From positions 38,477 to 102,476 of the forward strand of contig NZ_KB903667.1 in the NCBI RefSeq assembly GCF_000379785.1: 64,000 nucleotides of DNA, given 5' to 3'. Within the stretch, counting starts at the first letter, position 1, and each line of letters opens with the position of its first letter. The notes under the pieces are model-generated. The model made no database searches and had not been told where the DNA came from. It was given only the letters and a program-made list of their open reading frames with translations. A program made the translations under genes and the position numbers. Positions 32,582 through 42,770 of the stretch are shown here, in pieces. Origin of the DNA: Gallibacterium anatis DSM 16844 = F 149 (GTDB lineage: Bacteria > Pseudomonadota > Gammaproteobacteria > Enterobacterales > Pasteurellaceae).

Positions 32582-33784
32582 TCAGCCGATATTTTTAATA
32601 TAACCGCCTTGAATTTGTTGCACTGCGCCGAGCATTTCCAGTTCCAACAGATCAGTCAGAATTTGATCGATAGGGCGATTTAATGCGGTCGAAAGTTCAT
32701 CCGGTGAAATCGCGGTTGCACTGTTTAATTGTTGCATTAATGCTTGATGTTGTGGCGGAATATCAAGTTTGATTGCCGCTTTTTTGTTGATAGTCGGCGG
32801 CGTGTAAACGGTTTTTGCTTGCGGCGATATTGCGATCGTGTTCTGTGCAGTAGAGCGATTGCCGGTTGGCGTCGGTGTTTGCGCTGCTATTGCTGGTGTA
32901 AACGGCATTAATGATGAAATTTGCGGTGTTAGAATTTCCAACACATCCTGTGCATTTTCAATTAACCACGCCCCCTGTTTGATTAAGTGATGGCAACCTT
33001 GACTCAATGGATTGTCCAATGCACCTGGAACGGCGAACACTTCGCGATTTTGTTCCAATGCCAGACGTGCAGTAATTAATGAACCGCTTTTTTGCGAGGC
33101 TTCGATGACGATGGTGCCGAATGAGAGACCGCTGATAATTCGGTTTCGGCGTGGAAAATTTTCTGCAATAGGCGGTGTGTTGGGAAATAGTTCCGATACC
33201 AACGCACCATTGTTTTCCAGAATCTGTTGTGCCAATTTTTTGTGGCGAGTCGGATAAAATTGATCCAAGCCGCTGCCCAAAACAGCAACGGTTTTGCCGT
33301 GATTATCCAAAGCGGCACGATGACAAATGCCATCAATGCCTAAGGCTAAACCGCTGTTAATGGTGATGCCGCTATGTGCCAGTTCGCCGGCAATGGTTTG
33401 GGCGTAATGTTCGCCATAAGGTGAACAATAGCGACTGCCTACCATAGCGATTTGTGGCGAAGAGAGTACATCAATGTTACCTTTAACAAACAGCAGTGGC
33501 GGTGCGGAGCGAGTTTGTTTCAACAACAGCGGGTAACTGTGATCAAAATAGTGCAGAATATGGTTGTCTGCCTGTTGTTGCCAATTCAGAACGGTGTCAA
33601 TAATCGCTTGCGGCGGTGAAAACCAAGCCTGAATTTGCGCAGCATTCCAACCGATTTGGCTGAGTGTTTGTCGATCGTAGCTGAGCAGCGTATCTAGTGA
33701 GATTTGTTCAAGCAGTTGTTGAATTTTGATAGCACCGAATTGCGGCAGCAGTGCTAAACGTAAAAGTGTGGTTACTGTTTGCAT
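32582..33784 (-). CDS. dprA: DNA-processing protein DprA
   Basis: DprA binds incoming single-stranded DNA during natural transformation and loads RecA. The 400-residue protein has an N-terminal helical/SAM-like part, the Rossmann domain (about 95-300) with MVGSRYCSPYGEHYA, SGLALGIDGICHRAAL, VLGSGLDQFYP and PRRNRIISGLS motifs, and a C-terminal winged-helix domain (about 335-400). Its presence fits a naturally competent lineage. It ends convergent with the adhesin gene and is divergent from def; dprA beside def is common in gammaproteobacteria. Confidence 0.97.
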   Translation of the reverse strand: MQTVTTLLRLALLPQFGAIKIQQLLEQISLDTLLSYDRQTLSQIGWNAAQIQAWFSPPQAIIDTVLNWQQQADNHILHYFDHSYPLLLKQTRSAPPLLFVKGNIDVLSSPQIAMVGSRYCSPYGEHYAQTIAGELAHSGITINSGLALGIDGICHRAALDNHGKTVAVLGSGLDQFYPTRHKKLAQQILENNGALVSELFPNTPPIAENFPRRNRIISGLSFGTIVIEASQKSGSLITARLALEQNREVFAVPGALDNPLSQGCHHLIKQGAWLIENAQDVLEILTPQISSLMPFTPAIAAQTPTPTGNRSTAQNTIAISPQAKTVYTPPTINKKAAIKLDIPPQHQALMQQLNSATAISPDELSTALNRPIDQILTDLLELEMLGAVQQIQGGYIKNIG

Positions 33785-33984
33785 AGCGGAAAACGATTGA
33801 AAAAGTCGAAAACAGATTGAAAAAAAGGCACTTTACCCCATTAATAGCCGTTGTCAGTGTTGAGTTTGAAAAAGTGCGAAGCGGATCGCAGATTAAAAAT
33901 AAATCTGCTTTTTGCGGTAGAATTGGGTGTGTTAATTATTGAAAAAATCAGTAAAATGCAAGGTTTTGAAAAAAGGAAGAGCGT

Positions 33985-34500
33985 ATGGCGATATTAGATG
34001 TGTTATGTTTTCCCGATGAGCGTTTAAGAACGGTGGCAGCACCGGTGGAAAAGGTGGACGATGAAATTCGGGAATTTATCGATAATATGTTTGAAACAAT
34101 GTATGAACAAGAAGGGATTGGTTTAGCGGCAACGCAGGTTAACCGTCATCAACGTATTATCACGATTGATGTTGAGGGTGATAAAAGTAATCAATTGGTT
34201 TTGATTAATCCGGAAATTGTCGAGAGTGACGGTGAAACCGGGATTGAAGAGGGCTGTTTATCAGTGCCGGGTTTCCGAGGCTTAGTGCCACGCAAAGAGA
34301 AAGTTACAGTTAAAGCGCTGGATCGCAACGGCGAACCGTTTACGCTTGAGGCTAGCGATTTGTTGGCAATTTGTATTCAACACGAAATCGATCACTTAAA
34401 TGGTGTGATGTTTGTTGATTATTTGTCTCCGCTAAAACGAAATCGTATTAAAGACAAGCTAGTGAAATATAAAAAACAATTGGAACGTGCGCATAAATAA
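33985..34500 (+). CDS. def: Peptide deformylase
   Basis: This 171-residue metalloenzyme removes the formyl group from nascent proteins, reversing the modification made by Fmt (3605). All three family motifs are present: GIGLAATQV near residue 45, EEGCLSVPG with metal ligand Cys91, and QHEIDHLNG with His133, Glu134 and His137. A GGAAGAG RBS precedes the ATG. The gene stands alone here, 200 bp from the divergent dprA, and is followed by a bidirectional terminator shared with narQ. Confidence 0.98.
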   Translation: MAILDVLCFPDERLRTVAAPVEKVDDEIREFIDNMFETMYEQEGIGLAATQVNRHQRIITIDVEGDKSNQLVLINPEIVESDGETGIEEGCLSVPGFRGLVPRKEKVTVKALDRNGEPFTLEASDLLAICIQHEIDHLNGVMFVDYLSPLKRNRIKDKLVKYKKQLERAHK

Positions 34501-34504
34501 CGAT

Positions 34505-34534
34505 AAAAAATCTCGCCTAAGTGCGAGATTTTTT
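34505..34534. terminator. Bidirectional terminator between def and narQ
   Basis: AAAAAATCTCGC (34505-34516) pairs perfectly with GCGAGATTTTTT (34523-34534) around a 6-nt loop. A/T tails on both sides suit termination from either direction. Confidence 0.9.
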
Positions 34535-34545
34535 ATGCTTCTGTT

Positions 34546-36261
34546 TTACTTCGCTAAGGTATCCGCCAATAAAATTTTGACTTCCGTACCACCGGTCGGG
34601 CGGCGTTGAATGGTTAAAGTCGCATTCAGTTGTGCGGTGCGTTCTTGCATAATATTTAAGCCGTAATGTCCCTCCGGCTCATCCAAAGAAGGAATACCGA
34701 TACCATTATCGGCAACGATAATTTCATTTTCACCGTCTTGATTGGTATGTGCGATCACCTCAATTAAGGTCGCTTGAGAATGTTTAATCGCATTCAGTAA
34801 CGCTTCGCGCACAACTTGTAAGGCGTGCACCAACTGTTGTGCCGTGAAAATTTGTGACGGCAATGAGCATTCCAGTGTAATTTGCGCATCGCTTTGATTG
34901 CGTAATGATTCAATCACCTGTTCCAACGCCAATTTGAGGTTGGCTTCCTGAATGGTTAAGCGGAAAGTGGAAAGCAGTTCGCGCAGCTGCACATAACCAT
35001 CGTTAAGTGCTTGTTCAAAATCGGCGATAATTTTAAAACTCTTCTCTTTGGCTTGCGGATCGCTGCTTTTTAAGGCGTGTTTCAACAATGTCAGCTGAAT
35101 TTGTAAAAATGCCAACACCTGCGCCAACGAATCGTGCAATTCTCTGGCGATAATTGAGCGTTCTTCCATTAATACCAACTGTTGTTGTTGACGTTGCGTT
35201 TGGATAAAGTAAATCGCGCGCCCCAGCATTTGTGCAACACTTTGCATTAGGCGTAAATCAGGGCAAGGTAAGCCTGCTTGCCAACGTAAACAGGAGAGAA
35301 TTTTGCCGTTGACACTGATTTTTTGCTCTTGCCACGGATAATTCTCTTCCGCTTTGCCCGATGAGAGATCAAGATGTTCCGCACCGTAAACAATCAGTTC
35401 GATATAACGCAAATGTTCGCTGGCACGAATTTCGGCGATCACTTCGGTTAATTGATTGTAATCCAGATCGATGTGAGTAATTTTTTGTGAAGTATGAAAC
35501 AACATTGAGAGTGTGCGATTTAATTGGCTTAGTTTTTTTGTTTTTTCGCTCACTTTTTCTTCTAAGAACCAGTAAAGTTTCTGTAACTCACTTGCCATTT
35601 TGGTGAAAGTTTCAGAAAGCGTGCCGAGTTCGTTCGGTTTGTCCACATCCAACGGAATATGTTTAAAATGTCCGGTTTGCACTTGTGTGCTTGCCTGCAC
35701 CAATTTTTCGATTGGGTTCAGCACTTCACGCTTCATATACCACAGCATATAAGAACCGATCACCAAAATCGTGATGATGGAGAAGATACTAATCAGTATC
35801 GCCATAATAATTTTGCGTTCGGAGAAATGTTGCAATTCGGCGACAAAATCATCCACTTTGGCAACATATTGATCGACTTGGGCTTGATATTGATTAATTT
35901 GTTGTTGGCGCACAAAACTGCTCATCTGCTGCCAATTATTGACCACATTTTGATAAGCGGCTTTGACGTTAGCCGGCACAAAGTAGCTGTTTTGTAGATC
36001 ATTTAAGGTTTTTTCCTGTAAAGTTTGCGTATATTGCTGCAAATTGTGCGCAACTGTATCTTGCTCGTGTTCCATTTGGTAAATCAGGCGATAAGCCTGC
36101 ATACGCAGTGAACCGGCTAAATTGATCGCTTCCGCATCACTTTGGCTACTGATCAACAGTGCAAATACTAAGGAAATACAAAAACTTGCCAATAAAATAA
36201 TGCCGATTAAATATTTCGCTACACGGGTTAAAACCGAATATTTCGCCACGTTTTTCTCCAA
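34546..36261 (-). CDS. narQ: Nitrate/nitrite sensor histidine kinase NarQ
   Basis: This 571-residue inner-membrane kinase senses periplasmic nitrate and nitrite and phosphorylates NarP/NarL regulators. It has TM1 (about residues 15-35), a periplasmic four-helix sensor with a P-box-like AINLAGSLRMQAYRL segment, TM2 (about 150-172), a HAMP linker and a HisKA_3 box MEERSIIARELHDSLAQ with phospho-acceptor His376. The ATPase domain shows NAIKHSQA, DNGIGI and GHYGLNIMQERT. Divergent placement beside napF suggests it controls that operon. The cognate NarP is not in the window. Confidence 0.93.
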   Translation of the reverse strand: MEKNVAKYSVLTRVAKYLIGIILLASFCISLVFALLISSQSDAEAINLAGSLRMQAYRLIYQMEHEQDTVAHNLQQYTQTLQEKTLNDLQNSYFVPANVKAAYQNVVNNWQQMSSFVRQQQINQYQAQVDQYVAKVDDFVAELQHFSERKIIMAILISIFSIITILVIGSYMLWYMKREVLNPIEKLVQASTQVQTGHFKHIPLDVDKPNELGTLSETFTKMASELQKLYWFLEEKVSEKTKKLSQLNRTLSMLFHTSQKITHIDLDYNQLTEVIAEIRASEHLRYIELIVYGAEHLDLSSGKAEENYPWQEQKISVNGKILSCLRWQAGLPCPDLRLMQSVAQMLGRAIYFIQTQRQQQQLVLMEERSIIARELHDSLAQVLAFLQIQLTLLKHALKSSDPQAKEKSFKIIADFEQALNDGYVQLRELLSTFRLTIQEANLKLALEQVIESLRNQSDAQITLECSLPSQIFTAQQLVHALQVVREALLNAIKHSQATLIEVIAHTNQDGENEIIVADNGIGIPSLDEPEGHYGLNIMQERTAQLNATLTIQRRPTGGTEVKILLADTLAK

Positions 36262-36353
36262 ATTCTTAACAGTAAGGCAGGCATTTTACTCCAGCCGCAA
36301 TATTGTGGCGATAACCTACCACGGTTTTTGTGAAAAAAGAGATGATCATTGTT

Positions 36354-36394
36354 TTGATTTATCTCAAGAAAAAAGCAAAAAAACAGAATATACC
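36354..36394 (+). promoter_or_regulatory. FNR-dependent nap promoter (FNR box plus -10)
   Basis: An FNR-like box TTGATTTATCTCAA (36354-36367) matches 9 of 10 conserved positions of TTGAT-N4-ATCAA. A -10 like TATACC lies at 36389-36394, which places the box centre about 41.5 bp before the expected start site, the class II FNR arrangement. A partial NarP-like heptamer pair (TACCTCA, then GCGGTTA) overlaps the start region. FNR and NarP activation of nap is established in H. influenzae and E. coli; its use here is inference. Confidence 0.7.
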
Positions 36395-36474
36395 TCATAG
36401 CGGTTACTGACTTGTGGTAGTTTATTTCGATAATAATCATTGGTTAATTAATCGTTAGAAAGCTTGCGTCCATT

Positions 36475-36984
36475 ATGCAAAATATAGATTTATCTCGGCG
36501 AAAATTCCTTAGCGGCAAGATTCGTGAAGCCACAACGGTAGTCAATAAAAAAACGATTTTACCGCCGTGGGCGGACAGCGAGATATTTTTTCAACAATGC
36601 ACTCAATGCGGAGATTGCATTGCGCAGTGTGAAACGCAAGTGTTAATCAAGGATGAACGCGGTTTTCCGCAGGTTTCTTTTCAACAAGCGGAATGCACAT
36701 TTTGTCAGAAATGTGTTGAAGCCTGTCAGCAACCGATATTTCGACCGACCACAACCGAAGCGTGGCAACATAAAATTTCAATAGCGGATAATTGTTTAAC
36801 CAATAAACAGGTTGAGTGCCGTAGTTGTCAGGATAGTTGTGAGTGGCGAGCGATTTTTTTTAAACCGATGTTAGGAAAAGTTGCCCAGCCACAATTGGAT
36901 TTGCAAAGTTGTAATGGTTGTGGTGCTTGTGTAGCGGCTTGTCCGGTGCAGGCAATTTCAATGTTAGTACAGAATCAAATATAG
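36475..36984 (+). CDS. napF: Ferredoxin-type protein NapF
   Basis: This 169-residue cytosolic iron-sulfur protein assists NapA maturation. Cysteine clusters of the 4Fe-4S type are visible as CTQCGDCIAQC, CTFCQKCVEAC and CNGCGACVAACP, with a further CRSCQDSC segment near residue 118. The N-terminus begins with the short Arg-rich IDLSRRKFLSGK stretch but no hydrophobic signal follows. It is first in the napFDAGHBC operon, the Pasteurellaceae order. Confidence 0.95.
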   Translation: MQNIDLSRRKFLSGKIREATTVVNKKTILPPWADSEIFFQQCTQCGDCIAQCETQVLIKDERGFPQVSFQQAECTFCQKCVEACQQPIFRPTTTEAWQHKISIADNCLTNKQVECRSCQDSCEWRAIFFKPMLGKVAQPQLDLQSCNGCGACVAACPVQAISMLVQNQI

Positions 36985-36987
36985 AAA

Positions 36988-37263
36988 ATGACTGAAAATA
37001 TTTCTATGGAAAATGCCCAAGAGTGGCACGTATGCGGTGTGGTGGTGCAAGGTCGTCCGGAAAAACTGGATCAGATTTCCGCCGCGTTGTTAGCAGTTCC
37101 GCATACTGAAATACACGGTTCCGATCCGAAGTTGGGAAAATTAGTGGTAGTAATGCAGTCACATAACCAACGGATTTTATTGGAAAATATGGAGAACGCG
37201 CGCAATATTGACGGCGTAATCAATGTTTCTTTGGTCTATCATCAACAGGACTTAGGCGAGTGA
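36988..37263 (+). CDS. napD: NapD chaperone for periplasmic nitrate reductase
   Basis: NapD is a small cytosolic chaperone that binds the NapA twin-arginine signal peptide and holds export until cofactor insertion. The 91-residue sequence has the family opening EWHVCGVVVQGRPEKL and the ferredoxin-like beta-alpha-beta pattern. It follows napF by 3 bp. A second in-frame ATG at 37006 immediately before the conserved part is an alternative start; neither has a strong RBS. Confidence 0.93.
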   Translation: MTENISMENAQEWHVCGVVVQGRPEKLDQISAALLAVPHTEIHGSDPKLGKLVVVMQSHNQRILLENMENARNIDGVINVSLVYHQQDLGE

Positions 37264-37284
37264 TTTTTTAGTGGGGAGATGATG

Positions 37285-39762
37285 ATGAATTTAAGTCGAC
37301 GCGATTTTATGAAAGCCAATGCGGCAACAGCAGCCGCAGCGGCGATCGGTATGACAATTCCTATCAAAAATGTTGAAGCGGCAGATACTTCAATCAGATG
37401 GGAAAAAGGGGTATGTCGTTTCTGTGGTACCGGATGCGGCGTATTAGTGGGAACACAAAACGGGCGTGTTGTGGCATCACAAGGCGATCCGGATGCGGAA
37501 GTAAACCGTGGTTTAAACTGTATTAAAGGTTACTTCTTGCCGAAAATTATGTACGGAAAAGACCGTTTAACTCAACCAATGTTGAGAATGAAAGACGGTA
37601 AATATGCCAAAGATGGTGAATTCCAACCGGTCAGTTGGGATGTCGCTTTTAAAACAATGGCAGAGAAATTTAAAGCAGCGATGGCGAAAAATGGTAAAAA
37701 CGCTGTCGGTTGTTTCACTTCCGGACAATCTACCATTTGGGAAGGTTACGCTTTAAATAAATTATTTAAAGCCGGTTTGCGCTCCAACAATGTTGACCCG
37801 AACGCACGTCACTGTATGGCTTCCGCAGCGGTTGCCTTTATGCGTACTTTCGGTATTGATGAACCTATGGGTTGTTATAACGATATCGAACAGGCGGATG
37901 TCATGGTGCTTTGGGGCTCAAATATGGCGGAAATGCACCCGATTTTGTGGTCACGTATTTCCGACCGTCGTTTATCCAATCCGGATTGCAAGATTGCTGT
38001 ACTTTCTACTTTTGAACATCGTAGTTTTGAATTGGCGGATTATGGTTTGGTATTTACTCCGCAATCTGACTTGGCAATTTTGAACTATATCGCTAACTAC
38101 ATCATTCAAAATAATGCAGTCAATGAAGATTTTGTCAGCAAACACGCCGTTTTCAAGAAAGCAGCGACCGATATCGGTTATGGTTTGCGCCCAACTGATC
38201 CGCGTGAAAAAGAGGCGAAAAATCCGGGCAGCGACAAAATGGAAAACTTCACTTTTGAAGAATTCAAAGCATTTGTTTCCGAATATACATTAGAGAAAGC
38301 GCACGAACTCAGTGGTGTGGATAAAGGCTTATTGGAAGAATTGGCGAAAATTTATGCCGATCCGAATAAGAAAGTGGTCTCTTTCTGGACAATGGGCTTT
38401 AACCAACATACACGTGGCGTGTGGGTAAACCAAATGATGTACAACGTGCATCTGTTAACCGGCAAGATCTCTAAACCGGGTTGTGGGCCGTTCTCGTTAA
38501 CCGGTCAGCCTTCTGCTTGTGGTACAGCGCGTGAAGTGGGGACTTTCGCTCACCGTTTGCCGGCGGATTTAGTGGTCACCAATCCTAAACATCGTGAACA
38601 CACAGAACAACTTTGGAAGATTCCGGCTGGTGTTATTTCCGATAAAGTCGGTTATCACGCGGTGCTACAGGATCGTATGCTCAAAGATCGTAAGATGAAT
38701 GTGCTTTGGGTAATGTGTAATAACAATATGCAGGCTGGGCCGAACATCAATCAGGAGCGTTTGCCTGGTTGGCGTGATCCGGAAAACTTTATTATTGTTT
38801 CCGACCCATATCCGACATTAAGTGCGATTTCTGCCGATTTGATGTTGCCAACCTCAATGTGGGTAGAAAAAGAGGGGGCTTACGGTAATGCGGAACGCCG
38901 TACTCAATTCTGGCATCAGATGGTGAAAGGACCGGGTGAATCTAAATCCGACTTGTGGCAATTAGTAGAATTTTCTAAATATTTCACCACTGATGAAATG
39001 TGGCCGGCAGAAATTTTAGAGAAAAATCCTGAGTTTAAAGGTAAAACACTTTATGAAGTGTTGTTTACCAACGGTCAAGTTAATAAATATCCGAACAGTG
39101 AAATCGGTGATCATCCGAATGATGAAGCGGAACATTTCGGTTATTACATCCAAAAAGGATTATTTGAAGAGTACGCCTCTTTCGGTCGTGGTCACGGTCA
39201 CGATTTAGCACCGTTTGATATGTATCATAAAGCACGCGGTTTACGTTGGCCGGTGGTTGACGGTAAAGAAACATTATGGCGTTACCGTGAAGGCTATGAT
39301 CCATATGTTAAAGCCGGTGAAGAAGTCAGCTTCTATGGTAAACCGGACAAACGTGCTGTCATTCTTGCTGCACCTTATGAGCCACCTGCAGAAGTGCCGG
39401 ATCAAGAATACGATCTATGGTTATCAACCGGTCGTGTGCTTGAACATTGGCATACTGGTACTATGACTCGTCGTGTGCCGGAATTGCATCGTGCCTTCCC
39501 GACCAACGTGCTTTATATGCACCCGTTGGATGCTAAAGATCGCGGCTTACGTCACGGTGATAAGGCAGTGATTGCATCCCGTCGTGGACAGATGGAAACC
39601 ATTATTGATACTCGTGGACGCAATAAACCGCCAAGAGGCTTAGTGTTTACTACGTTCTTCGATCAAGGACAATTAACAAACTTGTTGACATTAGATGCAA
39701 CTGACCCACTTTCTAAAGAAACTGACTTCAAGAAATGTGCGGTTAAAGTCACTAAAATCTAA
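37285..39762 (+). CDS. napA: Periplasmic nitrate reductase, catalytic subunit NapA
   Basis: NapA reduces nitrate to nitrite in the periplasm using a bis-MGD molybdenum centre and one 4Fe-4S cluster. The protein opens with a twin-arginine signal ([19 protein letters not shown], cleavage near VEA-AD). The cluster motif [13 protein letters not shown] is near residue 45, and the [14 protein letters not shown] segment carries the likely molybdenum cysteine. Three ATGs occur in tandem (37279, 37282, 37285); GGGGAG at 37273-37278 fits only the third (6-bp spacing), giving 825 residues. No in-frame UGA is present, so it is a cysteine enzyme despite the sel genes nearby. Confidence 0.98.
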   Translation: MNLSRRDFMKANAATAAAAAIGMTIPIKNVEAADTSIRWEKGVCRFCGTGCGVLVGTQNGRVVASQGDPDAEVNRGLNCIKGYFLPKIMYGKDRLTQPMLRMKDGKYAKDGEFQPVSWDVAFKTMAEKFKAAMAKNGKNAVGCFTSGQSTIWEGYALNKLFKAGLRSNNVDPNARHCMASAAVAFMRTFGIDEPMGCYNDIEQADVMVLWGSNMAEMHPILWSRISDRRLSNPDCKIAVLSTFEHRSFELADYGLVFTPQSDLAILNYIANYIIQNNAVNEDFVSKHAVFKKAATDIGYGLRPTDPREKEAKNPGSDKMENFTFEEFKAFVSEYTLEKAHELSGVDKGLLEELAKIYADPNKKVVSFWTMGFNQHTRGVWVNQMMYNVHLLTGKISKPGCGPFSLTGQPSACGTAREVGTFAHRLPADLVVTNPKHREHTEQLWKIPAGVISDKVGYHAVLQDRMLKDRKMNVLWVMCNNNMQAGPNINQERLPGWRDPENFIIVSDPYPTLSAISADLMLPTSMWVEKEGAYGNAERRTQFWHQMVKGPGESKSDLWQLVEFSKYFTTDEMWPAEILEKNPEFKGKTLYEVLFTNGQVNKYPNSEIGDHPNDEAEHFGYYIQKGLFEEYASFGRGHGHDLAPFDMYHKARGLRWPVVDGKETLWRYREGYDPYVKAGEEVSFYGKPDKRAVILAAPYEPPAEVPDQEYDLWLSTGRVLEHWHTGTMTRRVPELHRAFPTNVLYMHPLDAKDRGLRHGDKAVIASRRGQMETIIDTRGRNKPPRGLVFTTFFDQGQLTNLLTLDATDPLSKETDFKKCAVKVTKI

Positions 39763-39789
39763 ACAACATTAAGTTTAGTTGGAACGGTA

Positions 39790-40545
39790 ATGAAAAAAGA
39801 GCGTGTAATTACTCCGGAACGGCGACGTTTCTTAAAAGATGCCACGAAAACAGTTGGCGGATTGGCAAGTTTAGGCATTTTGCTTGGCTTGCCGCAAAAA
39901 CAGAGCTTAGCGAAAGATGGCGTAGCGTTGCGTCCGCCGTTTGCTTTGAGTGATGAGCAACAGTTTGCCGAAGCCTGTATTCGCTGTGGACAGTGCGTGC
40001 AGGCTTGCCCATACGATATGCTTTATTTAGCATCGTGGGTTTCTGATTTACAGGCAGGAACCCCCTATTTTATTGCGCGTAAAAAACCGTGCGAAATGTG
40101 CGAGGATATTCCTTGTGCGAAAGCTTGCCCGAGCGGTGCATTGGATGCGAATGCCGATGATATTAATCAGGCAAGAATGGGGTTGGCGGTGCTGCTTGAT
40201 CACGAAACCTGCCTTAACTGGCAAGGTTTACGCTGTGATGTTTGTTATCGTGTCTGCCCGTTAATCGATAAAGCGATTACGCTGGAAATGCAACATAATG
40301 AACGCACCGGCAAACACGCCTATCTCATTCCGACAGTGCATTCCGATGCCTGTACCGGTTGTGGTAAATGTGAAGAGGCTTGTGTGTTGGAAGAAGCGGC
40401 GATCAAAGTGTTGCCGATGCAGTTGGCAAAAGGGGTTCTCGGACATCATTACCGTTTCGGTTGGCAAGAAAAAGATAAGGCAGGCCATTCGTTGTTTGAA
40501 GGCGAAACCATCAGTTTGCCGGTACGGCAGCCGGAGGTGAAATAA
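39790..40545 (+). CDS. napG: Ferredoxin-type protein NapG
   Basis: NapG is a periplasmic-side iron-sulfur protein forming with NapH a quinol dehydrogenase branch that feeds NapBA. The 251-residue sequence has a twin-arginine-like signal ([15 protein letters not shown]) and four cysteine clusters, among them [37 protein letters not shown] and [11 protein letters not shown]. It follows napA by 27 bp, and its stop overlaps the napH start (TAATG). Confidence 0.96.
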   Translation: MKKERVITPERRRFLKDATKTVGGLASLGILLGLPQKQSLAKDGVALRPPFALSDEQQFAEACIRCGQCVQACPYDMLYLASWVSDLQAGTPYFIARKKPCEMCEDIPCAKACPSGALDANADDINQARMGLAVLLDHETCLNWQGLRCDVCYRVCPLIDKAITLEMQHNERTGKHAYLIPTVHSDACTGCGKCEEACVLEEAAIKVLPMQLAKGVLGHHYRFGWQEKDKAGHSLFEGETISLPVRQPEVK

Positions 40546-41408
40546 TGGCGAACTCACCAAAAGAGGCAGGAAAAGAGGCTCGACAAAAATTGGGTTGGTG
40601 GCACGCCAATCGCTTTTTGTTATTACGTCGTTTAAGCCAATTCAGTATCTTGGCGATGTTTTTGAGCGGGCCGTTATTTAATGTTTGGATTTTAAAAGGC
40701 AATTACAGCGGCAGTCTGTTGCTGGATACCGTTCCTTTAACCGATCCGTTAATTACGTTGGAGAGTTTAGCCAGTGGTTTTCTACCGAGTTTGACGAGCT
40801 TAATCGGCGTTGTCATTGTGATTGCCTTTTATGCGATTGTCGGTAGTAAAGTGTTCTGTGGTTGGTGTTGCCCTTTGAATGTGGTCACCGACAGTGCGGC
40901 TTGGTTACGGCGCAAATTGGGCTGGCGACAAACATTAAAGCTTTCACGCAATTTGCGTTATTGGCTGTTAGCCTTAATTTTAATTGGCAGTGCAATCAGC
41001 GGCACATTATTGTGGGAGTGGCTGAACCCGGTGGCAGCGTTAGGACGCGGCTTAATCTTCGGTTTCGGTGCCGGTATCTGGTTGATTGTGGCTGTATTTG
41101 TGTTTGATTTATTAGTGGTGGAACACGGTTGGTGCGGGCATTTATGTCCGATTGGCGCAACTTATGGCGTGATTGGTGCCAAAGGCATTATCCGCGTAAA
41201 AGTGATCGATCGGCAGCGTTGCGATAACTGTATGGATTGTTATAACGTCTGTCCTGAACCACAAGTTTTACGTTCACCATTACACGGTAAAAAAGACGAA
41301 AGCCAACTTGTGCTTTCCAAAGATTGTATCAGTTGCGGACGTTGTCTTGACGTATGTGCTGAAAATGTTTTTAAGTTTTCGACAAGATTTAATCCTTCTC
41401 AGGAGTGA
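40545..41408 (+). CDS. napH: Quinol dehydrogenase membrane component NapH
   Basis: The 287-residue polytopic membrane protein has four membrane segments (about 30-50, 78-100, 140-160 and 172-195). Two CxxxCP-type motifs (CGWCCPLN and CGHLCPIG) and two C-terminal 4Fe-4S clusters (CDNCMDCYNVCPEP and CISCGRCLDVCAE) are present. With NapG it oxidises ubiquinol and passes electrons to NapC or NapB. It overlaps napG by one base and is 3 bp before napB. Confidence 0.96.
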   Translation: MANSPKEAGKEARQKLGWWHANRFLLLRRLSQFSILAMFLSGPLFNVWILKGNYSGSLLLDTVPLTDPLITLESLASGFLPSLTSLIGVVIVIAFYAIVGSKVFCGWCCPLNVVTDSAAWLRRKLGWRQTLKLSRNLRYWLLALILIGSAISGTLLWEWLNPVAALGRGLIFGFGAGIWLIVAVFVFDLLVVEHGWCGHLCPIGATYGVIGAKGIIRVKVIDRQRCDNCMDCYNVCPEPQVLRSPLHGKKDESQLVLSKDCISCGRCLDVCAENVFKFSTRFNPSQE

Positions 41409-41411
41409 AAA

Positions 41412-41882
41412 ATGGTAAAAAAAATCAAAGTATTCTCTGCCGCCGGTTTGTTGTTGGCGAGCTTATTCTCTGTATCGGTACTTGCTGCAGAAGAAAATCC
41501 CAATAATGTTCCTTTAGAAAAAGAGGGCATTCCGGTAGCTAACGCAGCGGAAAATGTTGCGCCGTCAGTGCATAATGTGCCGAAAGAACAGAATGCACCG
41601 GCATTAAATTATGTGAATCAGCCGCCGCTTATTCCACATAGCGTTACCGGTATGCAAGTGACTAAAAATGTGAACCAATGTTTAAATTGCCACAGTGCGG
41701 AAAATTCTCGTATTACCGGGGCAACTCGTATCAGCCCGACGCACTTTATGTCGCGTGACGGTGCGATTTCACCGAACGCATCGCCAAGACGTTATTTCTG
41801 TTTGCAGTGCCACGTGCCACAAACAGATGCTAAAGCGATTGTGCCTAATGAATTTAAACCGTTGCCGGGTTACGGACAATAA
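41412..41882 (+). CDS. napB: Diheme cytochrome c NapB, electron-transfer subunit
   Basis: NapB is the periplasmic small subunit of nitrate reductase, handing electrons to NapA. The 156-residue precursor has a signal peptide (residues 1-25, cleavage after VLAA) and two CxxCH heme sites, CLNCHS near residue 94 and CLQCHV near 134. Conserved distal histidines include those in PPLIPHSV and SPTHFMSRDG. An AGGAG RBS precedes it. Confidence 0.97.
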   Translation: MVKKIKVFSAAGLLLASLFSVSVLAAEENPNNVPLEKEGIPVANAAENVAPSVHNVPKEQNAPALNYVNQPPLIPHSVTGMQVTKNVNQCLNCHSAENSRITGATRISPTHFMSRDGAISPNASPRRYFCLQCHVPQTDAKAIVPNEFKPLPGYGQ

Positions 41883-41892
41883 GAGGTAAACT

Positions 41893-42510
41893 ATGACAAC
41901 AGAAAAAAAACCGAATATTATCAAGCGTTTTTGGAAATGGTTTAGAAGCCCGAGCAAAATTGCAGTTGGTACGTTGTTAGTGGTGGCGTTTATTGCCGGT
42001 ATCGTTTCTTGGGTCGGATTTAACTATTCACTTGAGCAGACCAACACTGAAGAGTTCTGTGCAAGCTGCCATACCAACGATGTCTATCCGGAATATTTGC
42101 ATACCGCGCACTATCAAAACCGTAGCGGTGTCAGTGCAAGTTGTCCTGATTGCCACGTTCCGCACGAATTTATTCCGAAAATTGTGCGTAAAATTAAAGC
42201 AGCACGTGAGGTTTATGCCTATTATATGGGTTACACCGACACGCTGGAGAAATTCAATCAGCGTCGTGCGCATATGGCAGAACGTGAATGGGAGCGTATG
42301 AAAGCCAACAATTCACAGGAATGCCGTAACTGTCATAACTTTGACCGTATGGACTTCTCTCAACAAAAATCAGTGGCTGCCAGAATGCACGAATTGGCGA
42401 TTAAAGAAAATCGTACCTGTATCGACTGCCACAAAGGTATTGCGCACCAACTTCCTGATATGAAAGGCTTGCCGCCGACATTCAGTAATGTGAAAGAAGA
42501 GAATAAATAA
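41893..42510 (+). CDS. napC: Tetraheme cytochrome c NapC
   Basis: NapC belongs to the NapC/NirT family of membrane-anchored quinol oxidases that feed periplasmic reductases. One N-terminal membrane anchor (about residues 20-42) precedes four CxxCH sites: CASCHT, CPDCHV, CRNCHN and CIDCHKG, the last within CIDCHKGIAHQLP. The length of 205 residues is typical. It is last in the operon, 10 bp after napB, and a strong terminator follows. Confidence 0.97.
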   Translation: MTTEKKPNIIKRFWKWFRSPSKIAVGTLLVVAFIAGIVSWVGFNYSLEQTNTEEFCASCHTNDVYPEYLHTAHYQNRSGVSASCPDCHVPHEFIPKIVRKIKAAREVYAYYMGYTDTLEKFNQRRAHMAEREWERMKANNSQECRNCHNFDRMDFSQQKSVAARMHELAIKENRTCIDCHKGIAHQLPDMKGLPPTFSNVKEENK

Positions 42511-42536
42511 GCATTAGGTGCTTGGTGGAAAAAAGG

Positions 42537-42567
42537 AATGGTGTCGAAATTTCGACACCATTTTTTT
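42537..42567 (+). terminator. Rho-independent terminator of the nap operon
   Basis: AATGGTGTCGAAA (42537-42549) and TTTCGACACCATT (42550-42562) form a perfect palindrome followed by T residues, 26 bp after napC. Confidence 0.9.
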
Positions 42568-42720
42568 CGCTTAACACAGAGAGAAATGAGTAATCGTATT
42601 AAGCAAAAAATTTTTTAAGTATGTGCAAATCGATGTGCGAAGTTTGCCACTTTTGTTGATAAAAAGGTAAACAATTTTGTCTATTAAAATGATAGATTTT
42701 GTAGGAAAGCACCGAAAGAC

Positions 42721-42754
42721 AAAAGCCAAGTCAGTGATGACTTGGCTTTTGTTT
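42721..42754. terminator. Terminator of argH (possibly bidirectional)
   Basis: AAAAGCCAAGTCA (42721-42733) pairs with TGACTTGGCTTTT (42738-42750) around GTGA, just after the argH stop on the minus strand. The stretch 42568-42720 between this and the nap terminator shows no gene. Confidence 0.85.
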
Positions 42755-42770
42755 AAGATAAATAAGCGCA

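Noticed and set aside
37279..37284. First of three tandem ATGs as the napA start
   Set aside because: It would leave no spacing from the GGGGAG RBS; the third ATG at 37285 has a 6-bp spacing.
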